DNA from: Candidatus Liptonbacteria bacterium
GTDB taxonomy: Bacteria > Patescibacteriota > Minisyncoccia > UBA6257 > 2-01-FULL-56-20
Assembly (NCBI GenBank): GCA_016212635.1
Contig: JACRFR010000054.1
Coordinates: forward strand, 1-8,196
Length of the DNA: 8,196 bases
Direction of reading: 5' to 3'
Shown: positions 1 through 5,765 of the stretch, in pieces
Layout: every line of letters begins with the position of its first letter
Position numbering within the stretch: position 1 is the first letter of the stretch
The notes under the pieces: generated by a model
Told to the model about the DNA's origin: nothing
What the model saw: only the letters and a program-made list of their open reading frames with translations
Database searches by the model: none
Program-made: the position numbers and the translations under genes

Positions 1-126
1 GATCCATTCAGTATTCCCACCTGGATTATCCGCCGGAGGCGGACAGGCGGCTCCAAGCTTGCCCCGCACCTGCCTGCCCGCCCCTGGCGGGATGCGGGGG
101 CCGGAATGACACCACTTGGGTAGTTT
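1..126. repeat. Dispersed GC-rich palindromic repeat, non-coding
   Basis: I see no gene in this stretch. It holds two hairpins. TCCGCC (29-34) pairs with GGCGGA (38-43) across a 3-nt loop. A nested one has CCCCGCA (62-68) pairing with TGCGGGG (93-99), with CCCGCC (77-82) and GGCGGG (86-91) inside. The outer borders, CTGGATT near 21-27 and CCGGAATGAC near 101-110, resemble the CTGGATTCC...GGAATGAC palindromic repeats I remember from many CPR and other environmental genomes. It lies just downstream of the minus-strand fic gene and could act as a weak 3' end structure, but there is no T-tract. The hairpins are seen directly; the repeat family is from memory. Confidence 0.5.
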
Positions 127-1047
127 TCAGTTCATACCTCGCAGCTTGCTGCGAGGTAGTTGATTTAAGGTTGTATTTTGGCTGATCTTCCAGACGCCTT
201 TTTCGCGAAAGGCCGGGATTGTTTGCCGGCGCGCCGCGTTAGTCAGCGAGGAGGCGGTTTTGTTTTGTTTTTTTGCGAATTCGGAAAGCTTGATGATCGG
301 CGCGCCTTCAAAATAGGTGATCCTTTTGTGAAGAGATTCCATCAGGCCGAGAGTGATGATCTTCGCCATCGGTTTTAAGTTATTTTTATCCCGGTGAATC
401 GTGAACGAATCATAATAATCCGATTTCTCTTTGTTGCGGACGATAATTGGAGGAAAGCCGAGGCGAATCAGCTGCCAATTGATGATCGCGCGCCCGATAC
501 GACCGTTGCCGTCGTTGAAAGGGTGAATCTCCTCGAACTCCAAATGAAAGCGCGCGATTTTTCCAATGAAGTAGGACTCGTGGTCATTATAAAACCCAGT
601 TATAACTTCTTCCATCATTTTCTCCACTTGTTCCGGAGGCGGCGCGACATAACTTCCCACCCGGACATATTCACCGGCAACGCGAAAGCGACCGGCGATG
701 TCGTCCCGAATCGCGGTCATAAGCATTTTATGGAGAAGTAAGATCATCTCTTTGTTGAGATTGGCGGCTTTTGCCTTCTCTCCCATATATTCCCCGACCC
801 GGGCAAGATTTTTAGCTTCAAAAATTTCGCGCGTGGAAACTTCTCTAGCGACCGAGAGTTCTAAAAGAATTCGCTCGGTTTCCCGGAGAGTCAGCGTTGA
901 GTTTTCGATGGCGTTGGAATTGTAGACCGATTCCGCCACCTCCGCTTCTTCGAGCAGTTTCAAAAGTTCGTCCCTGCCGATCCTTAGAGATTCGTAGCGC
1001 ACTTTTAATTCTTTGATACGATCCTTGAGTTGTTTCTGAATAGCCAT
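127..1047 (-). CDS. Fic family protein (AMP-transferase), class II-like
   Basis: A 306-aa Fic-domain protein. Enzymes of this family transfer AMP (or another nucleotide part) from a nucleotide to a hydroxyl side chain of a target protein. The catalytic motif HPFNDGNGRIGR (residues 175-186) is complete: the base H175, the acidic D179, and the phosphate-binding G180-N-G-R183. The N-terminal SNAIEN (44-49) fits the inhibitory (S/T)xxxE(G/N) motif, so activity should be self-inhibited (class II). A target-docking flap lies around 119-147. Residues 250-290 look like a small DNA-binding winged helix, as in many stand-alone Fic proteins. The last residues, PRSKLRGMN, are translated from a palindromic repeat at 135-158 and are probably not native. 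The ATG has no Shine-Dalgarno; a promoter sits immediately upstream. No antitoxin gene is adjacent. The target is unknown. Confidence 0.93.
   Translation of the reverse strand: MAIQKQLKDRIKELKVRYESLRIGRDELLKLLEEAEVAESVYNSNAIENSTLTLRETERILLELSVAREVSTREIFEAKNLARVGEYMGEKAKAANLNKEMILLLHKMLMTAIRDDIAGRFRVAGEYVRVGSYVAPPPEQVEKMMEEVITGFYNDHESYFIGKIARFHLEFEEIHPFNDGNGRIGRAIINWQLIRLGFPPIIVRNKEKSDYYDSFTIHRDKNNLKPMAKIITLGLMESLHKRITYFEGAPIIKLSEFAKKQNKTASSLTNAARRQTIPAFREKGVWKISQNTTLNQLPRSKLRGMN
135..158. repeat. Perfect palindrome overlapping the 3' end of fic
   Basis: TACCTCGCAGC and its exact reverse complement are separated by TT, giving an 11-bp stem. Read on the minus strand it supplies the last codons of the fic gene (LPRSKLRG). 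The same peptide-like tail occurs, from memory, at the ends of unrelated ORFs in CPR and deltaproteobacterial genomes, because the repeat is dispersed. It may also act as the 3' hairpin of the fic mRNA. Confidence 0.7.
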
Positions 1048-1054
1048 AGTACTA

Positions 1055-1082
1055 ATTGTGCCAATTCACTACATTTTGTCAA
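1055..1082 (-). promoter_or_regulatory. Predicted promoter of fic
   Basis: On the minus strand TTGACA (1082-1077) matches the sigma70 -35 consensus exactly. It is followed after 16 bp by CACAAT (1060-1055), which matches 4 of 6 positions of the -10 box. The expected transcription start, 7-8 nt further on, falls on or one base before the ATG at 1047, so the mRNA would be leaderless. Confidence 0.55.
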
Positions 1083-1120
1083 ATAGGCGTGAATTTCGGT
1101 CAAAAATAGCCCAAATTCAC
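1063..1120. promoter_or_regulatory. Possible operator: three GTGAATT half-sites
   Basis: GTGAATTT (1089-1096) and AAATTCAC (1113-1120) form a perfect 8-bp inverted repeat just upstream of the fic -35 box. A third half-site, AATTCAC (1063-1069), lies in the spacer between -35 and -10. That placement suits a repressor site. Autoregulation by the Fic C-terminal helix-turn-helix is a guess. Confidence 0.4.
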
Positions 1121-1178
1121 GGTGTTTTAAGGATTTTACTTAATGGGACTGCCGCCGGATCGGTTTTTATTAATTCTT

Positions 1179-1281
1179 GGTTGGAGGTATCAGTCATTGA
1201 TGATTGATCATTAATCGTTAACCGTGACCAGTAACCTTGTAGCATGCCCGCCGACCTGGGTTATCAACCGAGCCTCCAACC
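1179..1281. repeat. Intergenic element: 9-bp inverted ends around a degenerate 7-bp tandem repeat
   Basis: GGTTGGAGG (1179-1187) and CCTCCAACC (1273-1281) are exact inverted copies 103 bp apart end to end. Between them, six degenerate heptamers run without a gap from 1195 to 1236: CATTGAT, GATTGAT, CATTAAT, CGTTAAC, CGTGACC, AGTAACC, roughly NRTNRAY. The rest of the fic-methyltransferase gap (1048-1305) holds the fic promoter and nothing else I can support. Confidence 0.4.
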
Positions 1282-1305
1282 CTCAAAAATCACGGGTGTC
1301 AGACT

Positions 1306-1857
1306 TTAGTTAATCCCGTAGACCCAGAGCGGCGGGAAGTTGCCGGTGACAAAAGCGATTTTCCTGACCGGTAAAGCGTGATAGGCCCACTTAACAATAT
1401 GGGGCAGGTAGGTAAAGAATCGGAAGATGGCTCCTTGGTCGGTAAGTTTTTGGATGGAGTTAAGCAGGGTTTCCCGTTCCGAAACAGAAAAGGGTAGGCC
1501 GGAGACGATCAGATCCACTTGCGGGATGCCGTACTTGTTCAGAATGGATTCCAATAGATGCGCGCTGGCATGTTCCACTATGGCCCGGTGGCCAAACTGC
1601 CGCCGCAAAGGGATAATGTATGATCTTTCTATCTCGATCAAGATGAGCTTGGCGTCGGGTCGGCAACGTTTAAGGATCTCCTGGGTGAAAACTCCAGTGC
1701 CAGGACCAAGTTCCGCAATGGTTTGGATTTTAGAAAAATCAATTTTTTCCAACATCTGCCGGCTGGCACGCGCAGAACTTGGCACCAGTGAAGCGTTCCG
1801 CGTGGGATTCTTCAGAAAATTCCAACTGAATAGCAACAAGCTTCGGGGGTTTTGCAT
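1306..1857 (-). CDS. Class I SAM-dependent methyltransferase, phospholipid N-methyltransferase (PmtA)-like
   Basis: A 183-aa Rossmann-fold methyltransferase. The SAM-binding motif I is ELGPGTG (residues 49-55). An acidic residue at the end of strand 2 (E75, in LILIEIE) would hold the SAM ribose. VSGLPFS (118-124) stands at motif IV. The SGLP form is typical of the PmtA / KsgA-like group that methylates phosphatidylethanolamine head groups, and the length fits that group. The N-terminal NPTRNASLVPSS segment is also usual there. The substrate is inferred from motif only; a lipid or another small amine is more likely than rRNA given the short C-terminus. The ATG is chosen because a perfect TATAAT ends 9 nt before it; no Shine-Dalgarno is present. 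Possibly a single-gene unit between fic and the hemerythrin gene. Confidence 0.82.
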   Translation of the reverse strand: MQNPRSLLLFSWNFLKNPTRNASLVPSSARASRQMLEKIDFSKIQTIAELGPGTGVFTQEILKRCRPDAKLILIEIERSYIIPLRRQFGHRAIVEHASAHLLESILNKYGIPQVDLIVSGLPFSVSERETLLNSIQKLTDQGAIFRFFTYLPHIVKWAYHALPVRKIAFVTGNFPPLWVYGIN

Positions 1858-1866
1858 GTGGCATCA

Positions 1867-1872
1867 ATTATA
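1867..1872 (-). promoter_or_regulatory. Perfect -10 box of the methyltransferase gene
   Basis: TATAAT on the minus strand, ending 9 nt before the ATG at 1857. No good -35 is visible at 16-18 bp. Transcription would start within 1-3 nt of the start codon. Confidence 0.5.
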
Positions 1873-1960
1873 GCGCAATTTTGGGGGCTGGCGTTGTCCC
1901 TAGTGGATTAACAACCAGGCAGTGGCCGGGGCTGTTCAAAGAGGCGGAGGCTATGGGACG

Positions 1961-2392
1961 CTACTTCAACCCGCGGCTCAAAAGAAAAGGAGCGTATTTT
2001 TTATCCATAGTAAGGATATGACCAATCAGCCAGCCGCCGGTAAAGTCGGAAATGTCCCGGGCTAGTTTTTTTATGTTAGTGCCGGGGTCTTTTACTTTGG
2101 TTAGATACTGTTCCATGTCTTGCCGGAAGATATCATGGGCCTTAACGTGCAGCCGGTCATTTTCCGGGTCAAAAGATTCATAGTTGAATTCCTTAAAATA
2201 TTTTTCTTCCGTAGCCAGGTGGTTCAAAATATATTCAGTTAGCTCGGCGATCACGGACCCAACTTCTTTTTTACTGACAAAAAAACTTCGGGATCGACGA
2301 TGGGCATAATCGGCAATTTCTAAAAAGTGCCGGTGCTGTTGGTCAATGACCTGAATACCGACACTATACTCTGCTTTCCACGGGAATCTCAT
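1961..2392 (-). CDS. Bacteriohemerythrin (non-heme di-iron O2-binding protein)
   Basis: A 143-aa single-domain hemerythrin, the usual length for the bacterial stand-alone form. All seven di-iron ligands are present with family spacing: H20 (in IDQQH), H58 and E62 (HLATE), H82 and H86 (HVKAH), H125 and D130 (HILTMD). The N-terminal FPWKAEYSVGIQVID and the C-terminal WLIGHI.T.D..Y blocks are characteristic. It is cytoplasmic, with no signal peptide. Members of the family bind O2 (sometimes NO) for storage, delivery or sensing. No signalling domain is fused and no partner gene adjoins it. The ATG at 2392 lacks a Shine-Dalgarno. A -10-like TATAAA lies on the minus strand at 2421-2416, and TAAACT sits almost on the start codon, so the promoter is unclear. 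It is divergent from the repeat-protein gene at 2566, with 173 bp between them. Confidence 0.95.
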   Translation of the reverse strand: MRFPWKAEYSVGIQVIDQQHRHFLEIADYAHRRSRSFFVSKKEVGSVIAELTEYILNHLATEEKYFKEFNYESFDPENDRLHVKAHDIFRQDMEQYLTKVKDPGTNIKKLARDISDFTGGWLIGHILTMDKKYAPFLLSRGLK

Positions 2393-2546
2393 AAAGTTTA
2401 GCCAAGCGAGTGGGTTTTATAATCGGCTGTTGAAATAAGTTTAAATTTCGGTTCCCTGCATGTCAAACGACTGATTACCGCTGGCGGTTGTAGCTGGGAT
2501 CGCGAGGGAAATAGGGTCCGCCGGCTGGCGGTATCAAGCGCAGTGG

Positions 2547-2559
2547 TATAAAATATATA
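2547..2559 (+). promoter_or_regulatory. -10-like TA-rich box before the repeat-protein gene
   Basis: TATAAA (2547-2552) and TATATA (2554-2559) stand just before the ATG at 2566, the second leaving a 6-nt gap. There is no AGGAG-like sequence. No convincing -35 box is visible. The rest of the 2393-2565 gap contains no gene I can support. Confidence 0.4.
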
Positions 2560-2565
2560 CGATCT

Positions 2566-4092
2566 ATGACCTCCCTCGCGACCACCGTGCTCCAAATGGC
2601 TCTGGCCCTCTTGCTGTCGGTTCAAAGCAACACCGCGGCTACTGCCGCGCAGCGTCAGCAGGCAATAACCGTTGCTAATCAAGCCATCCAGCTGGCCACT
2701 CAAGCGCTCGCGGGCCGGGGGGCCATTCCCGCCGCTCCGAAGGATGTTTCGAGCAGCGCGGCGCCGAGCGTTAAAATTCCTGTTCTGCCGGTTGCCATTG
2801 CTGACTCCTTAAATCCAGCCTTCAGCAATCCCTCCGTGGCTGCCGGAGCCAGCGGCGCCAAGATCGGTTCCTACGCTCTTGCAACATCTTCCTCAACCGC
2901 GGTGACCGTGACTTCGCTACAGATCCAAATTGGCATGAGCGCCAACTACTTACGGAATCTCGTCTTGAAGGTCGGTAGCGACCAAGTGGGCTCGGCGCAA
3001 TCAACTGTTCTGGGCGGTTCTTTCTATACTTTCACCGGCTCGGTAGCCATTCCCGCGGGCGGCACCAAGATCCTGGATGTCTACGCGGATATTCTGGAAT
3101 CGGCCGGCGGCAACATGAGCTCCGCGACCATGCTCAATAGTTGCGCTGGCACCACCGCTACGGATCAGACAATTTCTTGCGCGCCGATCACGGGGCAAAA
3201 CGTTACGGTTACCAAAGCCACCTCGACTTTCCTGTCCGCCTCACTTAACACCGGTTTGAGCAACCAGTCAGCGTTGGCCGGAGCCGTCGGCGCCCGGATC
3301 GGTTCCTATACCCTAACCGCTTCCTCCACCAGCGCCATAAGCATGAGTGACGTTACGGTCCAGCTGGGCGCCCACGCGGAAAATTTACAGAATCTTAAAC
3401 TGCAAGTGAATGGCAGCCAGATCGGCCAGACGCAACGGATCGTTTTTCCCAACACGCCTTACAGTTTTCCCGACCTCTCTACTATTGCCGCCGGCGGCAC
3501 TCAAACCGTGGATGTCTACGCGGATGTGCTCGCGACCGCCACCAGCAGCATGAGCCCGGCCACTACCTTGATAGACTGCGCGGGAACCATTGCCCGGATT
3601 TGGACCGGCGTCTCTTGTAATTCGGTGCCGGGGCAGTCGCTGACGATCACTCCGCCTGTGGCCGCATTTTCTGCCGCTCTGAATTCCAATCTCGGCAATC
3701 AAACCGTTGCCGCCAGTTCGACTAGCGTACGGATCGGCGCCTACACTCTGGTCGCCTCCGTCGCGAGCGCGATTAACTTGGCTTCCGTGGCCATTCAGGT
3801 TGGCACAAATGGGAGCAACTTACAGAACCTCCGACTGACCGCTAATGGCAGTCAGGTCGGCCTGGTGCAGCAAACTGTTTTTGGCGGCGCTACTTACACT
3901 TTCTCCGGTCTGGTGATCATACCCGGTGGTGGTTCCCAGGCCGTGGATGTCCTGGCCGACATTCCGGCTACCGCAGCCACCGGAGCCATAAGTCCCGCCA
4001 CCACTCTGACCGGTTGCACCGGTACGGTTGTTCAAAACGGCGGCTCCGTTTCTTGCGGCTCTATCCCGGGGCAGACCCTGACTATAAGGTAA
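2566..4092 (+). CDS. Secreted protein with three tandem beta-rich repeats
   Basis: A 508-aa protein I cannot assign to a named family. Residues 1-70 hold a hydrophobic stretch (VLQMALALLLSV, 8-19), an Ala-rich region with possible cleavage after ATA (about 27), then VANQAIQLATQAL, a helix I remember from CPR secreted proteins. Three repeats of about 142 residues follow (roughly 75-216, 220-361, 365-507). They share GA(K/R)IG(S/A)Y.L, NL.NL.L, (V)DV.ADI, MSPATTL..C.GT and PGQ.(L/V)T. Each carries one Cys pair: C193/C205, C338/C351, C484/C497. The pair would suit a disulfide outside the cytoplasm. The repeats are rich in Ser, Thr, Ala and Gly with alternating hydrophobics, suggesting beta sandwiches of a surface or secreted protein. 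There is no LPXTG or C-terminal membrane anchor, and the chain stops right after repeat 3. The N-terminus lacks the usual positive charges of a signal peptide. The in-frame stop at 2512-2514 rules out a longer ATG/GTG/TTG start. Confidence 0.85.
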   Translation: MTSLATTVLQMALALLLSVQSNTAATAAQRQQAITVANQAIQLATQALAGRGAIPAAPKDVSSSAAPSVKIPVLPVAIADSLNPAFSNPSVAAGASGAKIGSYALATSSSTAVTVTSLQIQIGMSANYLRNLVLKVGSDQVGSAQSTVLGGSFYTFTGSVAIPAGGTKILDVYADILESAGGNMSSATMLNSCAGTTATDQTISCAPITGQNVTVTKATSTFLSASLNTGLSNQSALAGAVGARIGSYTLTASSTSAISMSDVTVQLGAHAENLQNLKLQVNGSQIGQTQRIVFPNTPYSFPDLSTIAAGGTQTVDVYADVLATATSSMSPATTLIDCAGTIARIWTGVSCNSVPGQSLTITPPVAAFSAALNSNLGNQTVAASSTSVRIGAYTLVASVASAINLASVAIQVGTNGSNLQNLRLTANGSQVGLVQQTVFGGATYTFSGLVIIPGGGSQAVDVLADIPATAATGAISPATTLTGCTGTVVQNGGSVSCGSIPGQTLTIR

Positions 4093-4119
4093 CCCGGGTT
4101 GATCGGAGATGGTATAAGG

Positions 4120-4125
4120 TATACT
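4120..4125 (+). promoter_or_regulatory. -10-like TATACT before the HAD phosphatase gene
   Basis: TATACT ends 7 nt before the ATG at 4133. TTGATC (4099-4104) is a possible -35, but with a short 15-bp spacer. No Shine-Dalgarno lies between it and the ATG. The gene may instead be read through from the repeat-protein gene 40 bp upstream. Confidence 0.4.
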
Positions 4126-4132
4126 TAGAACC

Positions 4133-4828
4133 ATGAACGTGCCTCGCCGTAAGCTGGCGATTTTCGACATTGATGGAACTATCTTCCGCTCCAGCTTGCT
4201 GATCGAGCTAACCAACGCTCTGGCGGCCGAGGGAATCTTCCGGCCGTCCGCCTCTCGGGCATACGAGCGGGCCAGAAAAAAGTGGCTGGACCGGCAAGGG
4301 GAGTATGAGGACTATATTACAAGTGTCATCGTCTCCTTCCGGAAGAATTTGAAAGGTGTTGCCTATGATGATTTTCTCCGCGTCGCGCAGCAAGTGGTAA
4401 CCGTCCACCAAAACCGCGTGTACCAGTTCACCCGGGACTTGGTAAGAAACTTGAAGCAAAAAGGATACTGGCTGGCCGCCATTTCCCATTCCCCCAAGGC
4501 CATCGTGGGACCTTTCGCCAAGCGCCTGGGGTTTGATAAGACCTACGGCATTTTATACGAGCTGGATGGCGCCCATAAATTCACCGGCCGGGCGATGTAC
4601 GAGGACTTGATCTACGACAAGGCGAAGATCGTGCAACGCATTCTGGAAAAAGAAACCGTGACTCTCAAGGGGTCAGTGGGAGTGGGGGATACCGAAAGCG
4701 ACATCTCGTTTCTGCGGCTGGTCAACCGTCCGATCTGTTTCAACCCTAATCGCAAGCTCTACGCCGCGGCCAAAAGAGCCGACTGGCGGATCGTGATCGA
4801 GAGGAAAGACCTGATCTACCGCGTCTAG
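4133..4828 (+). CDS. HAD superfamily hydrolase, subfamily IB (SerB-like phosphatase)
   Basis: A 231-aa cytoplasmic HAD phosphatase with all four catalytic motifs. Motif I is DIDGT (D12 nucleophile, D14 acid/base). Motif II is the Ser in AISHS (S118). Motif III is K163 in YDKAK. Motif IV is GDTESD (D186 and D190, Mg2+ ligands). The helical cap between motifs I and II (about 20-105) places it in subfamily IB with phosphoserine phosphatases and related phosphomonoesterases. The cap sequence does not tell me the substrate, so SerB activity is only one option; acyltransferase-linked or lipid phosphatases share this fold. The start is the ATG 7 nt after TATACT. The gene follows the repeat-protein gene by 40 bp on the same strand, but a functional link is not evident. 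Confidence 0.9.
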   Translation: MNVPRRKLAIFDIDGTIFRSSLLIELTNALAAEGIFRPSASRAYERARKKWLDRQGEYEDYITSVIVSFRKNLKGVAYDDFLRVAQQVVTVHQNRVYQFTRDLVRNLKQKGYWLAAISHSPKAIVGPFAKRLGFDKTYGILYELDGAHKFTGRAMYEDLIYDKAKIVQRILEKETVTLKGSVGVGDTESDISFLRLVNRPICFNPNRKLYAAAKRADWRIVIERKDLIYRV

Positions 4829-4857
4829 CCGTCTTATCCCGGGCCGCGCCGGGACGG
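4829..4857 (+). terminator. GC-rich hairpin after the HAD gene
   Basis: TCCCGG (4837-4842) pairs with CCGGGA (4849-4854), with flanking CCG (4829-4831) and CGG (4855-4857). It begins at the base after the stop codon. There is no T-tract, so it may only stabilise the 3' end, or act together with the palindrome that follows. Confidence 0.35.
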
Positions 4858-4867
4858 AATCACTCTC

Positions 4868-4907
4868 AATAATATTCCAACATTCTGCAGAATGTTGGAA
4901 TATTATT
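4868..4907. repeat. Perfect 40-bp palindrome
   Basis: The left arm, AATAATATTCCAACATTCTG (4868-4887), is followed directly by its exact reverse complement (4888-4907), with CTGCAG at the centre. The bases beyond each end (4867 and 4908) do not pair, so the symmetry is exactly 20 bp per arm. It lies between the HAD stop (4828) and the TTG start of the next ORF (4909), whose -10-like TATTAT (4901-4906) is part of the right arm. It could be a terminator, a binding site for a symmetric dimer, or a mobile-element end. The arms are AT-rich outside and mixed inside. Confidence 0.9.
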
Positions 4908-4908
4908 C

Positions 4909-5328
4909 TTGGCGGCGGAAAGTGCTATTGCTTCCCCGAGGTTCCCCGTATCCGATCGCCCAGAAACGCCCTGCTTGTTCCCTTCGGAACTTCAAGAGCT
5001 TCGCGCCTTAGAACTTCTTACCAATACGAGCCCGGATGCCCGGGGTGATGCCAAGAGAGATCTGCTCAACCTTTTTACAGTTGCCGGTCTGCGCGGTCAG
5101 GCCATACGGGCGCTCTTTTATTCGCGCGCTCACATTGCGGATAGTTTAGTTAAGGCGGAAAGCTGGCGCGGCGCGGAGATTGTGCGCCTTCAGTCCCCCG
5201 GACACATTTTGAATTTTAACTCAAGGTGGCGCGTTCAAGTGCTGACCGAGCTGGCTGGAAAGATTCGAGAAGTGCGCGGGCATCTTGACGCCGCCCTGGC
5301 CAAGCAGCACCCCCGGCCGCCCGGGTAA
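4909..5328 (+). CDS. Unrecognised 139-aa protein, probably helical
   Basis: I do not recognise this family. The ORF has good coding character (GC-rich third positions like its neighbours). From about residue 24 onward it looks predominantly alpha-helical (ELQELRALELL, DLLNLFTVAGLRGQAIRALFY, ADSLVKAESWRGAEIVRL, QVLTELAGKIREVRGHLDAAL). There is no signal peptide or membrane segment. The start is uncertain. TTG at 4909 stands 2 nt after the 40-bp palindrome; an internal TTG at residue 23 would remove a less structured lead. No ATG or GTG suits, and no Shine-Dalgarno is visible. The stop is TAA at 5326-5328. It follows the HAD gene by 80 bp on the same strand. Confidence 0.55.
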   Translation: MAAESAIASPRFPVSDRPETPCLFPSELQELRALELLTNTSPDARGDAKRDLLNLFTVAGLRGQAIRALFYSRAHIADSLVKAESWRGAEIVRLQSPGHILNFNSRWRVQVLTELAGKIREVRGHLDAALAKQHPRPPG

Positions 5329-5350
5329 GAATTTGAGTTTAAACCAGCTT

Positions 5351-5381
5351 GCCCCGCTGGAAGTTTCATTCCTAACGGGGC
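5351..5381. repeat. Folded GC-rich repeat
   Basis: GCCCCG (5351-5356) pairs with CGGGGC (5376-5381), with GGAA (5359-5362) and TTCC (5369-5372) nested inside. This sequence type is familiar to me as a dispersed repeat in CPR genomes. It stands 22 nt after the stop of the preceding ORF and lacks a T-tract. Confidence 0.45.
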
Positions 5382-5402
5382 GGGGTTCACCCCCGCCGCT
5401 CT

Positions 5403-5525
5403 GGCGCTGTTCGGAAACGTCAAAAAGTTATTCCCTGAGCCCGTCGAAGGGTAGCTTTTTGGCGGGTACATGGCATGGCCCTCGACAAGCTCGGGCAATA
5501 AAATCGGTGGTTTCCGAACAGCGCC
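5403..5525. repeat. 123-bp inverted-repeat element
   Basis: The outer ends, GGCGCTGTTCGGAAAC (5403-5418) and GTTTCCGAACAGCGCC (5510-5525), are perfect 16-bp inverted copies. Inside, CCCTGAGCCCGTCGAAGGG (5433-5451) and CCCTCGACAAGCTCGGG (5479-5495) are imperfect inverted copies of the widely dispersed CCCTGAGC..GTCGAAGGG-type repeat. AAAAAG (5422-5427) can also pair with CTTTTT (5455-5460) around the first of these. It contains no ORF of note. It could be a small non-autonomous mobile element or two repeat copies nested together. No flanking duplication is obvious. Confidence 0.6.
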
Positions 5526-5535
5526 GCGTCGCTCC

Positions 5536-5565
5536 TTACAAAGGGTTTCTGGCGGTGCATAAAAT
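5536..5565 (+). promoter_or_regulatory. Weak promoter before the hairpin array
   Basis: TAAAAT (5560-5565) matches 5 of 6 bases of the -10 box. TTACAA (5536-5541) is a poor -35 at 18 bp. Transcription would begin near 5572, a few bases before the first hairpin. Confidence 0.3.
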
Positions 5566-5610
5566 AAACAGTTTTCGAGAGCGGGAGACTAATCTGGTCC
5601 TCCGCTCCGC

Positions 5611-5656
5611 AAAAAAACTGAGACCGCCGCCCACCGCATCGGGCGGGGTCTCTCAG
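5611..5656 (-). terminator. Intrinsic terminator, minus strand
   Basis: On the minus strand, CTGAGA..CC..CCGCCC-type arms (5656-5641 with 5632-5618) form a stem of about 14 bp with small bulges and an 8-nt loop (5633-5640). It is followed directly by seven T (5617-5611). This is a classic rho-independent terminator. It could end transcription from the hypothetical gene at 5829-6419, leaving a 3' UTR of roughly 210 nt that is the hairpin array in antisense. Confidence 0.65.
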
Positions 5657-5765
5657 CCGCGTCACAGAGGAGGACTAACCTCCTCGCGGGTCGGCTCATC
5701 CGCGAGGCAGGGTCTTGAGGGAACCCCCCTCGGGACCCATAAGATGGGAGAGCTACCAGGACAAA

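Noticed and set aside
2398..2703. Minus-strand ORF of 101 aa before the repeat-protein gene
   Set aside because: Most of it overlaps the start of the real gene at 2566 or lies in the promoter gap, and its composition is that of a shadow frame.
4868..4907. LexA/SOS box
   Set aside because: The core CCAACATTCTGCAGAATGTTGG differs from the GAAC..GTTC and CTGT..ACAG forms, and the symmetry is much longer than a LexA site.
5235..5498. Minus-strand ORF of 87 aa starting MPELVEG
   Set aside because: PELVEG, PSTGSG and LPAGQAG are well-known spurious peptides from dispersed palindromic repeats; it also overlaps the better-supported plus-strand ORF.
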